From positions 2,285,420 to 2,349,419 of the forward strand of contig NZ_LT605203.1 in assembly GCF_900089495.1 (NCBI RefSeq): a stretch of DNA of 64,000 bases, written 5' to 3'. The position numbers and the translations under genes are program-made. Of the stretch, positions 8,784 to 18,114 are shown one piece after another (positions within the stretch are counted from its first letter, which is position 1; the number at the start of each line of letters is the position of its first letter). The stretch is from Thiomonas sp. X19 (lineage in GTDB: Bacteria > Pseudomonadota > Gammaproteobacteria > Burkholderiales > Burkholderiaceae_C). Below the pieces are notes generated by a model. It was not told the origin of the DNA and ran no database searches. It was given only the letters and a program-made list of their open reading frames with translations.

Positions 8784-10415
8784 ATGAACGCACTCGACAC
8801 CCTCGACAACCTGGTTGACCAGGCCAAAGCCGACGCCGAACCGAAACCCGAAGCGCAGGAAGTTCCTGCCGCCACGTTTTCCATTGCCCCTGATCTTGTG
8901 GCCGCAACACCCATGCCGGCGGCTGCCGACCCCGACCTGTCGGTGGAGCAACACAAGCGCCTTGATCTGCTGCACGAGTACGAGGAACTGAGCGCCCCGG
9001 CGCGCACCGAGCGCAACGCCGCCATTGATGGGTTCGATGCCGACTGGCGCGAACGCTGGATGAAGCTGCAAGGCGACGTCGAGGATGCCCGCGCCAAGCG
9101 GGCTGAATCCCTGACCGCCGAGGGCGTGGCTGCGCATCTGCATGACAGTGTCCTGGCGAAAGAAACCGCCGCGCTGGTGGAAGACTTCGAGGCGCGCAAG
9201 GATGCCGCAGCGCGCGACATGGACAAGACCATGCCGCGCCCGGCCCGCTGGGTCGATTTCCTGGGCGAGAAGGCGCAGGACAACCCTGGCGACCCGGTTC
9301 TGGAGTCCTTGCTGGAAGAAGCCAGGAAAGCGCCTGATCCCGGCATCGAAGGCTTCGGCGGTGTGCCACCCAAGGCCGTAACCCTGGCCGACCTGGTGCA
9401 CAGCATCGACCAGGACGGCCAGATTCATTACAAGCGCGGCCTGCGCACCGTGATCCATGATCGCGGCTCCCGCCTGGACGTGCAGCGCAACGATGATCGC
9501 GACATCGGGGCGGCGCTGAAGATTTCGGCACAGAAGTTCGATCTGAAAAAAGGTTTGATGCTCACCGGCGACTTGGCGTTCAAGGTCAAGGCCGCCGAGA
9601 TCGCAGGCCGTCTGGGTTACCCGCTGCAGAACAGCGAACCCGAAGTGCTGATGGCCTGGAAGAAAGGCCGCGACCTGAACCCACAGCTCAAGCGCGCGGT
9701 CGTGCCCAGTGTCGAGCGCGGCATCACCGGCGATCTGGCGGTGGCCCGTCCGATTGCCGAGCGCACCGGCCCGGTGCAACTGCGCGCCGATCCGCTCACC
9801 ATCGAGCAGGCCGACAAGCTGGGGGTGACCCCCAACGGCGACGGCGTGGTGGTGATGCCTGCCGAGCGGGTGCTGGCTGCCGGGGCCGCGTTCCGCGAAA
9901 CCCAGAATGCCGCGCTGCGCGTGCTGGCGCAAGCTGACCTGCGCAAGCCGGACGGCGGGGTCGACCTGGGCAAGCTCAAGGAATTGGCGCCCAACCTCAC
10001 CCGCGATGGCGCACTCACTGAACTGGCGCGGGACGTGGTGATCGTGCGCGACGACCGCGTGATCCGCACCCGCGAAGCGCTCGGTCCTGAGCTAGCGCCG
10101 GTGATCGGCGTGGCCTACAGGACCGCAGGCGAACGCGCCCGTGAAAACGAAGAGGTCGCCGCCAGCATCGCCAGGGCGCACGAGGCCGAACGCGCGCAGG
10201 GGCAGGCTGCCGAACAGGATGCCGACGCCAAGAGCCTGCGGGTGCGCAACGTCGATGAAGAGCTGGAGGCTGTCGCCGCCAAGAAGGAAGGCCGCGAGGT
10301 CAAGGACGAGAAGCGCGAGATCAAGTCGGAAGAGGTCGCACTTCCCGGCCCCGCCGTCTTCCGCTCCGGGCGCACCGGCAAGACGATGGACATGGGCCAG
10401 GGTATCGGACTCTGA
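8784..10415 (+). CDS. LPD7-like polyvalent protein
   Basis: The 543-residue soluble protein starts at ATG 8784 after ACCGGAGAACCCC. Residues about 215-300 ([18 protein letters not shown], then [18 protein letters not shown]) fit the LPD7 large-polyvalent-protein-associated domain found in relaxase and primase polyproteins of conjugative elements. The first 130 residues are acidic and coiled-coil-like. The last 120 are highly charged ([18 protein letters not shown]) and likely disordered. The protein may accompany DNA into the recipient or assist relaxosome functions; this is inferred from the family only. The next gene starts 5 bases downstream. Confidence 0.65.
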   Translation: MNALDTLDNLVDQAKADAEPKPEAQEVPAATFSIAPDLVAATPMPAAADPDLSVEQHKRLDLLHEYEELSAPARTERNAAIDGFDADWRERWMKLQGDVEDARAKRAESLTAEGVAAHLHDSVLAKETAALVEDFEARKDAAARDMDKTMPRPARWVDFLGEKAQDNPGDPVLESLLEEARKAPDPGIEGFGGVPPKAVTLADLVHSIDQDGQIHYKRGLRTVIHDRGSRLDVQRNDDRDIGAALKISAQKFDLKKGLMLTGDLAFKVKAAEIAGRLGYPLQNSEPEVLMAWKKGRDLNPQLKRAVVPSVERGITGDLAVARPIAERTGPVQLRADPLTIEQADKLGVTPNGDGVVVMPAERVLAAGAAFRETQNAALRVLAQADLRKPDGGVDLGKLKELAPNLTRDGALTELARDVVIVRDDRVIRTREALGPELAPVIGVAYRTAGERARENEEVAASIARAHEAERAQGQAAEQDADAKSLRVRNVDEELEAVAAKKEGREVKDEKREIKSEEVALPGPAVFRSGRTGKTMDMGQGIGL

Positions 10416-10420
10416 TCGCC

Positions 10421-10804
10421 ATGCGCGAACGGACGCAAGCGCAGCGCGAGGCGCTGGTGCGCCAGTCGCTCGTCCAGGATGACCGGCTCGTTCGGCTGCT
10501 GGCCGAGTGGGTCGGCCGCAACCTGTCGGGCTACGACTGGCAGGACAGCATCCCCTGGCGCATCGAGCGCGAGATCAGCGTGTTCATCCAGCGCGTCAAT
10601 CGCTTTGTGAAACAGGAGCAAATGATGAAACCCGTAACCCTTGAAATCCCCGCGCGTGATGCGCAACGTCTGGGTGCCGTCGTCGATCACGACCTGGCGC
10701 CCGTGAACGAACAGGACGAGGCGCAAGGCGGTGAACGAACGCACGACCAAGCGCTGCTGGACGCCCTGGATCTGGGCATCGAGCCTGTCGGCCTGGGGGT
10801 GTGA
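10421..10804 (+). CDS. Hypothetical helical protein
   Basis: The 127-residue charged helical product lies between the LPD7-like and ArdC-like genes with gaps of 5 and 1 bases, so it belongs to the same operon. The first half is Arg/Gln-rich (RERTQAQREALVRQSLVQ). No catalytic motif was recognised. Confidence 0.6.
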   Translation: MRERTQAQREALVRQSLVQDDRLVRLLAEWVGRNLSGYDWQDSIPWRIEREISVFIQRVNRFVKQEQMMKPVTLEIPARDAQRLGAVVDHDLAPVNEQDEAQGGERTHDQALLDALDLGIEPVGLGV

Positions 10805-10805
10805 C

Positions 10806-13133
10806 ATGAACATCCCCATCGAGGAACTGAACCCCGACCTGCGCCTGGGCGTGCAGGCCTATGCGTTTCTGGTCGCCGACAAGGGGCCTGGAACCTACAC
10901 CTTCCCCCAGTTCGCCGACATCATCGGCGAGCGCTATCGATCCGCGAACGCACGGGTCATCGCTGCGGCGTTCCGGGAGTTGCCGGACGGCAGCGTCACG
11001 TTCGGCGCGGACGGCGCGGTGTCGGTTGATCTGCCGAGCCCGCAGCCTGCGTATTTTCCGCGTCCCGATGTTGCACGCAGGACGGATGACGACGCCGGTG
11101 TCAACCTGGTGGACCTTGCCGGTGGCGTGGTTCAGCCCGAGCCGGTCATCCATCTGGAGAACCCAACAGCAGGGGCAAAAGAAGGGATTGAACCAGGGCA
11201 AGCCCCGGCACGTGACTTCCGCCAGGAGTTCACCGACAAGGTGATTGTGGCGATCGAATCCGGCCAATCATTGCCGTGGAACAAGCCCTGGCACACGTTG
11301 CAAGGCTTGCCGCGCAACGCGGTGTCGGGCAAGCATTACCAGGGCGGCAATCGCGTGATCCTGGGCCTGGTGATGCTGGAGAAGGGCTACGCCGATCCAC
11401 GCTGGGTGACGGTTAAGCAGTCCAACGATCTCGGCGGCCACGTGCGCAAGGGCGAGAAAGGCGTCATGATCGAGCGCTGGGACAGCAAGCCGTTCTGGCA
11501 GCGGCGCGATGTGGAGCTTGTTCACCAGGGGCGCATCGTTGGTGTCGATCGCAAGCGCGGCGTCGATGCGGCCGGCGTGCATCTGGTCGGCGGCGCCGTT
11601 GTTCCGCCTGCGTCTTTCACGGTCAAGCATGACAGCAAGGATTACTCCTGGAAGCAGGCCGAGCGCGCGCTGGATCTGCTGGTGGGGCGCAACTACGTCG
11701 TCTTCAATGCCGAGCAGTGCGACAAGCTGAAGCTGGAGCCGCTGGCGCCGCGCCAGAACATTCCTGTGCTGGAACGTGGCGAGCAGTTGATGACGGCGAT
11801 GCAGGAAGACGGCGTGCGCTTCGTGCATCAGGGATCGCGGGCGTACTACGCGCCGGCCGGAGACCTGATCGCCCTGCCTCCGCACGACACGTTCAAGAGT
11901 GTCGAGGGCTACTACGGCACCGCCCTGCATGAGATGGGCCACGCCACCGGCGCCGAGAAGCGCCTGAACCGCGAGGGCATCACCGGCGGCCACCGCTTCG
12001 GCTCCGAGGGCTATGCCCGCGAAGAGCTGCGGGCCGAACTGTTCTCGGCCTTCATGGCGGCCGAGACCGGCATCCCGCACGACGATGACCAGCACACGGC
12101 GTATCTGCAGTCGTGGGCCAAGGCATTGAAGCAGGACAAGAACGAGATGTTCCGGGCGGCGTCCGAGGCGGGCAAGGCGGTGGACTATGTGCTGGGCCAG
12201 GAACAGGACTTGTTGCAGAAGATCGATCGCATTGATGGTCAGCTTGTCGGCCAGCTTGTCGGGCCGGAGGTTATTGACTTGTCGCAAGAACCTCATGCGT
12301 TGACCTTTGCGGAGTTCGCTGGCATCGCGCATGCTGAAAAGCTGGGACCGAGCCATGGGCGGCAATGGGAAGTGTTCATGGGCAAGGAGTCGCTGGGCTT
12401 TGCCGATGGGCCGACGATCGATGGCGCATTGCGCCAGGTGCATGCGCGCGAGGTGAACAATGCCCTGTACGGCAATCAGCCTGAATCGCCTGAATTCCTG
12501 CGCAAATCCATGCCGCCTGCGCAAGTGCTGGCGGAGTATCCGGGGCTGCAAAAGCTGTGGGCGGGTGTGATCGATGCGCACCAGCCGGCGCACGAGGGCC
12601 AAGCCGCACTGGACGCCGCGATGGACAAGTTCCAGAGCGAGGTGCGGCGGGCGCATACCGCCGATCCACCAGCCGCTCAAGAGCTTGCCCCGCCCCAGAA
12701 AACCATGTTCTGGCGCAAGGTGAGCAACGTCGAAGACATCTGCGACGACGTGGTGAACCTGCCGGGTGCCGGGACGCAAGGGTCGGATGCGGTGAAGGTG
12801 GTTGACACCAAGGCTCTCTCCGCGGCGGAGTACGACGCGTTCACCGCGGATTTCTTCAAGTCACAGTCCTGGTTGGCTGGCAAGGGTGGCGTCGAGCGCC
12901 TGGACGACGGCAGCGACCAGCGCCATGTCGTCGAGGTCACCGCGCCGGATCGCCAGACCCTGCACATCGACCCCAGCGGCCACGACTATGCCCGCTATGT
13001 CGGCATCCCCGAGGCTGATGTGGAGCAGGTGCGCGCCGCCCGGTCGCTGCTGGTCAGCGAACCAAAAAGCGTGGAGCCCGATCGGAAAACGCAGCGCCCA
13101 CGGGCGAACAAGGCCCAGGCGCTTGAGCGTTAA
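10806..13133 (+). CDS. ardC: ArdC-like anti-restriction protein with zincin metalloprotease domain
   Basis: The 775-residue protein starts at ATG 10806, one base after the previous stop. Residues about 137-260 fit the ArdC N-terminal ssDNA-binding domain (FTDKVIVAIESGQSLPWNKP). Residues about 290-450 hold a zincin peptidase with HEMGHATG, giving zinc ligands His 375 and His 379 and catalytic Glu 376. ArdC proteins protect incoming single-stranded DNA from host restriction during conjugation. The extra C-terminal 300 residues contain HGRQWEVFMGKESLGFADGP, an LPD-like module. An anti-restriction gene fits this conjugative element arm. A terminator follows 30 bases after the stop. Confidence 0.78.
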   Translation: MNIPIEELNPDLRLGVQAYAFLVADKGPGTYTFPQFADIIGERYRSANARVIAAAFRELPDGSVTFGADGAVSVDLPSPQPAYFPRPDVARRTDDDAGVNLVDLAGGVVQPEPVIHLENPTAGAKEGIEPGQAPARDFRQEFTDKVIVAIESGQSLPWNKPWHTLQGLPRNAVSGKHYQGGNRVILGLVMLEKGYADPRWVTVKQSNDLGGHVRKGEKGVMIERWDSKPFWQRRDVELVHQGRIVGVDRKRGVDAAGVHLVGGAVVPPASFTVKHDSKDYSWKQAERALDLLVGRNYVVFNAEQCDKLKLEPLAPRQNIPVLERGEQLMTAMQEDGVRFVHQGSRAYYAPAGDLIALPPHDTFKSVEGYYGTALHEMGHATGAEKRLNREGITGGHRFGSEGYAREELRAELFSAFMAAETGIPHDDDQHTAYLQSWAKALKQDKNEMFRAASEAGKAVDYVLGQEQDLLQKIDRIDGQLVGQLVGPEVIDLSQEPHALTFAEFAGIAHAEKLGPSHGRQWEVFMGKESLGFADGPTIDGALRQVHAREVNNALYGNQPESPEFLRKSMPPAQVLAEYPGLQKLWAGVIDAHQPAHEGQAALDAAMDKFQSEVRRAHTADPPAAQELAPPQKTMFWRKVSNVEDICDDVVNLPGAGTQGSDAVKVVDTKALSAAEYDAFTADFFKSQSWLAGKGGVERLDDGSDQRHVVEVTAPDRQTLHIDPSGHDYARYVGIPEADVEQVRAARSLLVSEPKSVEPDRKTQRPRANKAQALER

Positions 13134-13162
13134 GACTGCGCGACACGGCTCCACGCCTCGCA

Positions 13163-13184
13163 AACCCGCTTCGGCGGGTTTTTT
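13163..13184 (+). terminator. Rho-independent terminator after ardC
   Basis: AAACCCGC, loop TTCG, then GCGGGTTTTTT forms a compact GC-rich stem with a T run. It could also serve the convergent acetyltransferase gene. Confidence 0.8.
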
Positions 13185-13208
13185 GGTTATCTGGACTGGC
13201 GGGCGGTT

Positions 13209-13793
13209 TCAATCTTGCCGAGAAGCGCCGTCTTGTTCCAAGGCGCGAATGACGGTTGCCGGCACGCCCGCCACGAAGGTGTTGGGCGGAACGTCCTTGG
13301 TGACCACAGCTCCTGCTCCAACCACTGAATTCTCACCCACGGTGACGCCGCCAAGGATCGTCGCGCCAGTGGCGATCCAGACGTTCCTTTGAATGATGAT
13401 TGGTTTCGCCTCGATGTAGGCACGCCGCTGCGACGGCTCCAGCGCGTGGCCGGCGGTGATGATGTTCACGTTCGGCCCGATCATGACGAGGTCGGCGATG
13501 TCCACCCCGCCCATGTCGTAGATGGTGCAGCACTGGTTGATGAACACCTTGCGCCCGACCCGTATCCTGGTACCGCCAGCCGTATAGAATGGCGGGATCA
13601 GGCTGAAGGTCTCGTCGACATCCTGACCGGTCAACTCGCTGAAGATCTCCCTGACCCTGATGGCATCATCGAAGGCAAGCTTGTTCAGTTCAGCGGTCAG
13701 GCGCATGGACCGCCTGACGCGATCCACCTCCGCGCTCCACTTCGGGCTTGACGTCGATATGCGGGTCACCACAGGTGATTTCCTTGTGTCCAT
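13209..13793 (-). CDS. Maa/NodL-type sugar O-acetyltransferase
   Basis: Left-handed beta-helix hexapeptide repeats (VFINQCCTIYDMGGVDIAD, IIIQRNVWIATGATILGGV, VTVGENSVVGAGAVVTKDVP) place it in the maltose/galactoside O-acetyltransferase group, which moves acetyl from acetyl-CoA to a sugar hydroxyl. The catalytic-type His is in NIITAGHALEP. The product is 194 residues from ATG 13793; an in-frame ATG at 13817 would add 8 residues. It stands alone on the minus strand within the conjugation arm and is probably cargo. The real substrate cannot be told from sequence. Confidence 0.78.
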   Translation of the reverse strand: MDTRKSPVVTRISTSSPKWSAEVDRVRRSMRLTAELNKLAFDDAIRVREIFSELTGQDVDETFSLIPPFYTAGGTRIRVGRKVFINQCCTIYDMGGVDIADLVMIGPNVNIITAGHALEPSQRRAYIEAKPIIIQRNVWIATGATILGGVTVGENSVVGAGAVVTKDVPPNTFVAGVPATVIRALEQDGASRQD

Positions 13794-14012
13794 GCAAGAC
13801 TCATCCGTTGTTCGCAACGCAGTGCCTGCACGCCTGCGAGGCGCAGTTCATTCCAGGGCACGTCGGCAGGTCTGGGGGTGGGGCCGTCGCTCCAGCGGAT
13901 GTTATCGGGCAACGTGGAACGGACGGAACTGGCCGTGAACGGCCCGATCGCTTGACCGATCCCAACAAGCAAGCAATTTCAACCCTCCATTCCAGATACT
14001 CCTTTATTTCAT

Positions 14013-14035
14013 GGTTTGCGGCCCTTCGGCATCGC
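14013..14035 (+). repeat. Leader motif copy 4
   Basis: GGTTTGCGGCCCTTCGGCAT lies about 40 bases before ATG 14074. The preceding TTCATGGTTTGCGGC is identical to the context of copy 1 at 1387. Confidence 0.5.
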
Positions 14036-14073
14036 ATGCAAGCGGGTCGTCCGCTTGCTCGTCCGCACTCATC

Positions 14074-14664
14074 ATGAACAAACGCATCCTTGCCTCTGCC
14101 CTTGCCTCCGTCTTTCTTGCCCCTGCTGCCTTTGCCGGCGGTCTTGGCGTCTCGGCTGGCATTGCTACAACCAACATTCATGCTGGCAGCGCCTCGTCTG
14201 TGTCCGTGCCCGAAGCTGTGCTCGGCGTCTCCGACCAACTCGGTTCCGTCCTCGTCGGTGGCAACTTCGCCCAAGGCCACGGCCAGGGTGTGCATGTACA
14301 TCAGTTCTCCGGTTTCGCTGATCTGCCCGTCTCGGTGGGACGGGTTGTCGCGGTGCCCTACGCCGAACTCGGCTACGACAGGATCGGTGCTTTCGCCGTG
14401 GATCACACGGCTGTCGGCGTCATGGCGCAGACCAACACCGCCCCTGTGCAGGTGTTCGGTGGCATGAAGGTGGTTCGCACGTTCGGCGTTCAGGGCCTTG
14501 CCGGCGCGGAAAACGGCACGTATGCCGGCGCCGATCTGGGTCTTGGCTTCACCGCCGGGCCTGGCGCGGTGCAGGTCGCCGATGACTTCACGCGTTTGCC
14601 AACCTCGGCTAGCGCCAACACGGATGTTGGTCGCTTTTCGGTCGGCTATCGCGTGGCGTTCTGA
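14074..14664 (+). CDS. Secreted beta-barrel-like outer membrane protein
   Basis: The 196-residue product has a Sec signal peptide (MNKRILASALASVFLAPAAF, then AGG). Its mature part consists of alternating polar and hydrophobic beta strands (VSVGRVVAVPYAELGYDRI) and it ends in the aromatic YRVAF typical of outer-membrane barrels. Size and pattern resemble small 8-strand porin-like or YfaZ-type barrels. It lies directly upstream of traG and could act at the cell surface during mating, but this is inference. Confidence 0.6.
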   Translation: MNKRILASALASVFLAPAAFAGGLGVSAGIATTNIHAGSASSVSVPEAVLGVSDQLGSVLVGGNFAQGHGQGVHVHQFSGFADLPVSVGRVVAVPYAELGYDRIGAFAVDHTAVGVMAQTNTAPVQVFGGMKVVRTFGVQGLAGAENGTYAGADLGLGFTAGPGAVQVADDFTRLPTSASANTDVGRFSVGYRVAF

Positions 14665-14792
14665 TTTTTGTGCCGTCCAGCCGCAGGTGACGCGCAACAG
14701 CGGCAGCGCGCAACGGGTTCAATCCCTTTGCGTGGGGCATCCTGCCTGGGTGCGCGCCGCCTGGCCCACGTCACGGGCCACACACCTTCCCT

Positions 14793-14816
14793 GAAGCCCG
14801 CCGCGTGCGGGCTTCT
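14793..14816 (+). terminator. Rho-independent terminator before traG
   Basis: GAAGCCCGC, a short loop, then GCGGGCTTC forms a strong stem followed by a mixed T/C run. It separates the barrel gene from traG. Confidence 0.65.
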
Positions 14817-14823
14817 TCCGTTT

Positions 14824-14846
14824 GGTTTGCGCCCCCTCGCGATAAG
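14824..14846 (+). repeat. Leader motif copy 5
   Basis: GGTTTGCGCCCCCTCGCGAT follows the terminator directly, as copy 1 follows the trbL terminator, and precedes traG (ATG 14940). Confidence 0.45.
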
Positions 14847-14939
14847 CCTCCATCGGAACGTCTTTCGCCGATGCGGCATGGGCTGTTGATGCACACCGCC
14901 CACACAACGCCACGCCATTCAACCCCAGGGGCAAAGAAC

Positions 14940-16850
14940 ATGGCTGCAACCTCACACCAACCCACGCTGTATCACATCCCGCGCGCGCAGAAGGACATGA
15001 CACGCTTCGTCTGGACGGCCCTCGGCCTGTTCGTGATGATCGTCCTGCTGTCGTCCTGGGCCGCGACCGAGTACACCGCCTGGGCGCTGCAATGGAGCGT
15101 CACGCTGGGCAAGCCCATGCTCGGGCGGTTTGTGTACTTTCCGTTCGACATCCTGGTGTGGACGTGGACATTCAACTCGCCAGCCTATGGCGCTGCAGTG
15201 ATGACCGTCTTCGAGCATGCGCACCTGATCATGGGTGTGGGCGGCTTCCTGTCGCTCGTCCTGCCGGTGGCGCTGATGTTCCGGCGCACGCGCAAGATCG
15301 AGGGTGAAAAGAACGACCTGCACGGCTCGGCGCATTGGGCCTCGCCCGATGAGGTGGCCGAAACCGGCCTGCTGCCGACAGAAAAGAACGCTGGCGGGGT
15401 GTTCTTCGGCAACTTCGAGGATCACTACCTGCGCCACGCCGGGCCGGAACATATCCTGGCGTTCGCGCCGACGCGCTCGGGCAAGGGCGTGGGCATCATC
15501 CTGCCAACCCTGTTGTCCTGGAAGCACTCGGTGCTGGTCAACGACATCAAGGGCGAGTGCTGGCATTTCACGGCAGGCTGGCGCAGCACGATGCTGGGGC
15601 AGCGCTGTATCAAGTTCGATCCGGCCAACCCAGGCTCGGCACGCTTCAACCCGCTGGCCGAAATCCGGCTGGACGGCAATCTGATCAAGGACGTGCAGAA
15701 CATCGCCACCATGATCGTCGACCCGGACGGCAAGGGGCTGAACGACCACTGGGCGAAGACGGGCTTCGACCTGATGACGGGCGTGATCCTGTTCGTGCTG
15801 CTGTATGAGCCGATCCGGGACAAGTCGCTGGCGACGGTGCAGGCCATCCTGTCCGACGGCGGACCGATCCGGGAGCTTGCCGAGCAATTGTCGGGGGGCG
15901 ATGGAGGAGGTGATGGTGGGAGCGGGGGTGGGGGTGGCGGTCCGAAGATCGAGGGGTCGGCTGCGGTGATGATGGTGATCAAGGACACCTCGCACGCTGT
16001 CCTGGCGGATGGCCTGGCCGACGAGTTCACGGCGCATGGCTGGCGTGCGGCGGCACAGGCGGCGCAGTCATTCCTGAACAAGGCGGGCAACGAAGCGTCT
16101 GGAGTGAACTCCACGGCGTTGTCCTTCCTGTCGCTGTACCGCGACCCCATCGTGGCGGAGAACACGCGGGTGTCGGACTTCACGCTGGAGTCCCTGATGC
16201 AGCAGCCGACCAGTCTGTACCTGGTGGTGTCGCCGTCGGACAAGGATCGGCTCAAGCCCTTGCTGCGCCTGATCCTGAACCAGACCGTGCGGCGCCTGAC
16301 GGAGAGCATGGACTTCGACGCCGGCGGTGGCAAGTCGCGCTATCCGCACCGGCTGCTGCTGGCCATCGACGAATTCCCGTCGTTGGGCAAGCTGGACGTG
16401 TTCCAGGAAGCGTTGGCGTTCATCGCGGGCTACGGCATGAAGGCGCTGCTCATCGTGCAGGACCTGAGCCAGTTGTATGCGGCCTACACCAAGAACGAAT
16501 CCATCATCAGCAACTGCCATATCCGCATCGCCTACGCGCCCAACAAGATCGAGACGGCGGAGCTGCTGTCGAAGATGGCGGGCACCGCGACGGTGGAGCA
16601 CACCCAGCGGCAGTATTCGGGCAACAGGTTGGCCGTGGTGCTGCAGAACGTCAACACCAACGAGCAGATCGTGCAGCGCCCGCTGCTGACGGCCGACGAG
16701 TGCATGCGCCTGCCGCCCGAGGACGAGCTGGTGTTCGTCGCCGGGCACGCGCCGATCTATGCCAAGAAGATCATTTACTACGAAGACCCGGAGTTCGCGG
16801 CGCGGTGCGCGATTGCGGCGCCTGTAGCGACAGGCAGGGGCAAGGATTGA
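14940..16850 (+). CDS. traG: Type IV coupling protein TraG/VirD4
   Basis: The 636-residue ATPase links the relaxosome to the mating channel. Two N-terminal membrane segments (about 21-43 and 80-108) precede Walker A (PTRSGKGVG, Lys 182) and Walker B (LLLAIDEFPSLG, Asp 477/Glu 478). The conserved AYAPNKIETAELLSK segment is present. ATG 14940 follows GGGGCAAAGAAC. Residues 318-336 are an unusual Gly/Asp-rich insert encoded by a GGN repeat tract (15891-15948) between the Walker motifs. traF follows 66 bases downstream. Confidence 0.93.
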   Translation: MAATSHQPTLYHIPRAQKDMTRFVWTALGLFVMIVLLSSWAATEYTAWALQWSVTLGKPMLGRFVYFPFDILVWTWTFNSPAYGAAVMTVFEHAHLIMGVGGFLSLVLPVALMFRRTRKIEGEKNDLHGSAHWASPDEVAETGLLPTEKNAGGVFFGNFEDHYLRHAGPEHILAFAPTRSGKGVGIILPTLLSWKHSVLVNDIKGECWHFTAGWRSTMLGQRCIKFDPANPGSARFNPLAEIRLDGNLIKDVQNIATMIVDPDGKGLNDHWAKTGFDLMTGVILFVLLYEPIRDKSLATVQAILSDGGPIRELAEQLSGGDGGGDGGSGGGGGGPKIEGSAAVMMVIKDTSHAVLADGLADEFTAHGWRAAAQAAQSFLNKAGNEASGVNSTALSFLSLYRDPIVAENTRVSDFTLESLMQQPTSLYLVVSPSDKDRLKPLLRLILNQTVRRLTESMDFDAGGGKSRYPHRLLLAIDEFPSLGKLDVFQEALAFIAGYGMKALLIVQDLSQLYAAYTKNESIISNCHIRIAYAPNKIETAELLSKMAGTATVEHTQRQYSGNRLAVVLQNVNTNEQIVQRPLLTADECMRLPPEDELVFVAGHAPIYAKKIIYYEDPEFAARCAIAAPVATGRGKD

Positions 16851-16916
16851 TCTGCGCCGGTTGAATCCACATGGCCCGCCCGGATGCGCTTCGGGTTTTC
16901 TTATTTGGAGAACAAC

Positions 16917-17456
16917 ATGCTTACCATCTTCTCGCGCCGCCTCCACTGGAACCGCCTTACTTGGCCGCTGATCGCTGGCACAGTCGTCGCGTCGGTCATC
17001 GGCTCGGCTTTCGCCGCAGGCTGGCGCATCAACGTCACACCGAGCGAGCCAGTTGGGGTCTACCGCATGACGCCTGTTACTTCAGACACAGCGATCCATC
17101 GCGGCGATCTGATTTCATTCTGCCCGCCTGTGAATCTGGAGCCGTTCATGGTTCCTGGTTCGTGCCCGAATGGCGGCGCGCCATTTTTGAAGGAGGTAGT
17201 CGGCTTACCAGGCGACGTGGTGGACGTGATGGCAGCAGGGGTGACGATCAATGGACGGATGCTGCCTTTGAGCGAACCGATTGCGCATCCGCGCCTGTGG
17301 CCGGGTCTGACGTTGCCGATGGATTTCGGCATGACGAAGCTTGGGCCTGGGCAGTATTGGACGTATGGGTCAGGGCTGCCGAAATACTCGTTTGACAGTA
17401 GAAATTGGGGGGTTGTGGAGCGCGCGGAAGTGCTTGCTGTAGAGCGCATCTCTTGA
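16917..17456 (+). CDS. traF: TraF-type conjugative signal peptidase (S26)
   Basis: The 179-residue protein has an N-terminal membrane anchor and S26 peptidase motifs. The nucleophile is in TPSEPVGVYRM (Ser 43), the general base in LKEVVGLPGD (Lys 92), and the late box reads YSFDSRNWGVV. TraF processes and cyclises the pilin TrbC in RP4-like systems. ATG 16917 is preceded by TTGGAGAACA. The gene is complete, and its stop abuts the integrase fragment at 17455. Confidence 0.88.
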   Translation: MLTIFSRRLHWNRLTWPLIAGTVVASVIGSAFAAGWRINVTPSEPVGVYRMTPVTSDTAIHRGDLISFCPPVNLEPFMVPGSCPNGGAPFLKEVVGLPGDVVDVMAAGVTINGRMLPLSEPIAHPRLWPGLTLPMDFGMTKLGPGQYWTYGSGLPKYSFDSRNWGVVERAEVLAVERIS

Positions 17457-17619
17457 TGAAGAATTGCGATTTCGTCCCGAGGTCATCGAGGCGCAGCTTG
17501 CCCATTCCGTGCGTGATCCGCTGGGCCGCGCCTACAACCGCACCAAGCACCTTGAAGAGCGCACGGCGATGATGCAGGCGTGGAGCGATTGGCTTGATGC
17601 GCAGGCAGGGCTGGGCTGA
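17455..17619 (+). pseudogene. C-terminal fragment of a P4-type tyrosine integrase
   Basis: In frame +1, a 55-residue stretch ending at TGA 17617-17619 reads RPEVIEAQLAHSVRDPLG and then RAYNRTKHLEERTAMMQAW, the conserved end of P4/CP4-57-type integrases, including the nucleophile Tyr in AYNRT. No start and no upstream catalytic Arg/His residues exist, because the frame runs into the traF end. The fragment marks a deletion that fused the traF end to an integrase 3' end. Confidence 0.8.
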
Positions 17620-17682
17620 CAGGGCGAGAGACCGTCGCCGGTATATCCAACACATTGCCCCTGACGACAGAAAAGACCACAC

Positions 17683-17823
17683 ATGCCCTTCCTCGATTGG
17701 GTCAACAAGAACCAGGCCAAGGAAACGTCGCGCGACGTGCCTTACCACCTGCGCCACCAAGAACAGACCTTTGGCGACGCTTCCGAAAACCTCCTGATCC
17801 AGGGTGATCCCAGCGCATACTGA
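17683..17823 (+). pseudogene. N-terminal fragment of a type III DNA methyltransferase (Mod)
   Basis: ATG 17683 opens a 46-residue frame: MPFLDWVNKNQAKETSRDVP, then YHLRH and ENLLIQGD. This matches the usual start of site-specific adenine methyltransferases of type III systems, which continue into LIQGDNLEAL. Here a stop follows QGDPSAY, so the rest is deleted. It is a broken restriction gene beside an intact defence island. Confidence 0.7.
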
Positions 17824-18114
17824 AAACAGACGCAGCAACCCCGAATTCCTCCAAGTCCGTACAGGCGGAGTGACTCTCTGTTGGGAGAAGAACACGCGCC
17901 ATGTTTTTCGCGATTCGCCTGATGCAGCACATGACGCGATGAAGAAATGAGACCCTTTGAATCACCAAGTCGCTCGAGTATGGATGCCTACGAAGGCGGG
18001 CACGATCAGATAAGATCGAAAGCTGCGAAGATTAGGCTATAACGTGTCGCTGGCGCCCGACTCGCTTGCGGCCGGGGCATATCGGCGACCTTATACCAAT
18101 GAAAACAAGATTTG
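17824..18114. other. Non-coding spacer before the defence island
   Basis: About 290 bases without a convincing gene, lower in GC than its flanks. It is likely debris from the deletion at 17.5-17.8 kb plus the promoter of the methyltransferase. No att repeat or tRNA was recognised. Confidence 0.4.

Noticed and set aside
8243-9932. Two long minus-strand frames opposite the Toprim and LPD7-like genes
   Set aside because: They mirror plus-strand genes with good starts and recognisable domains; their translations show no domain.
17620-18114. tRNA or attachment site next to the integrase fragment
   Set aside because: No cloverleaf and no direct repeat could be found by eye.
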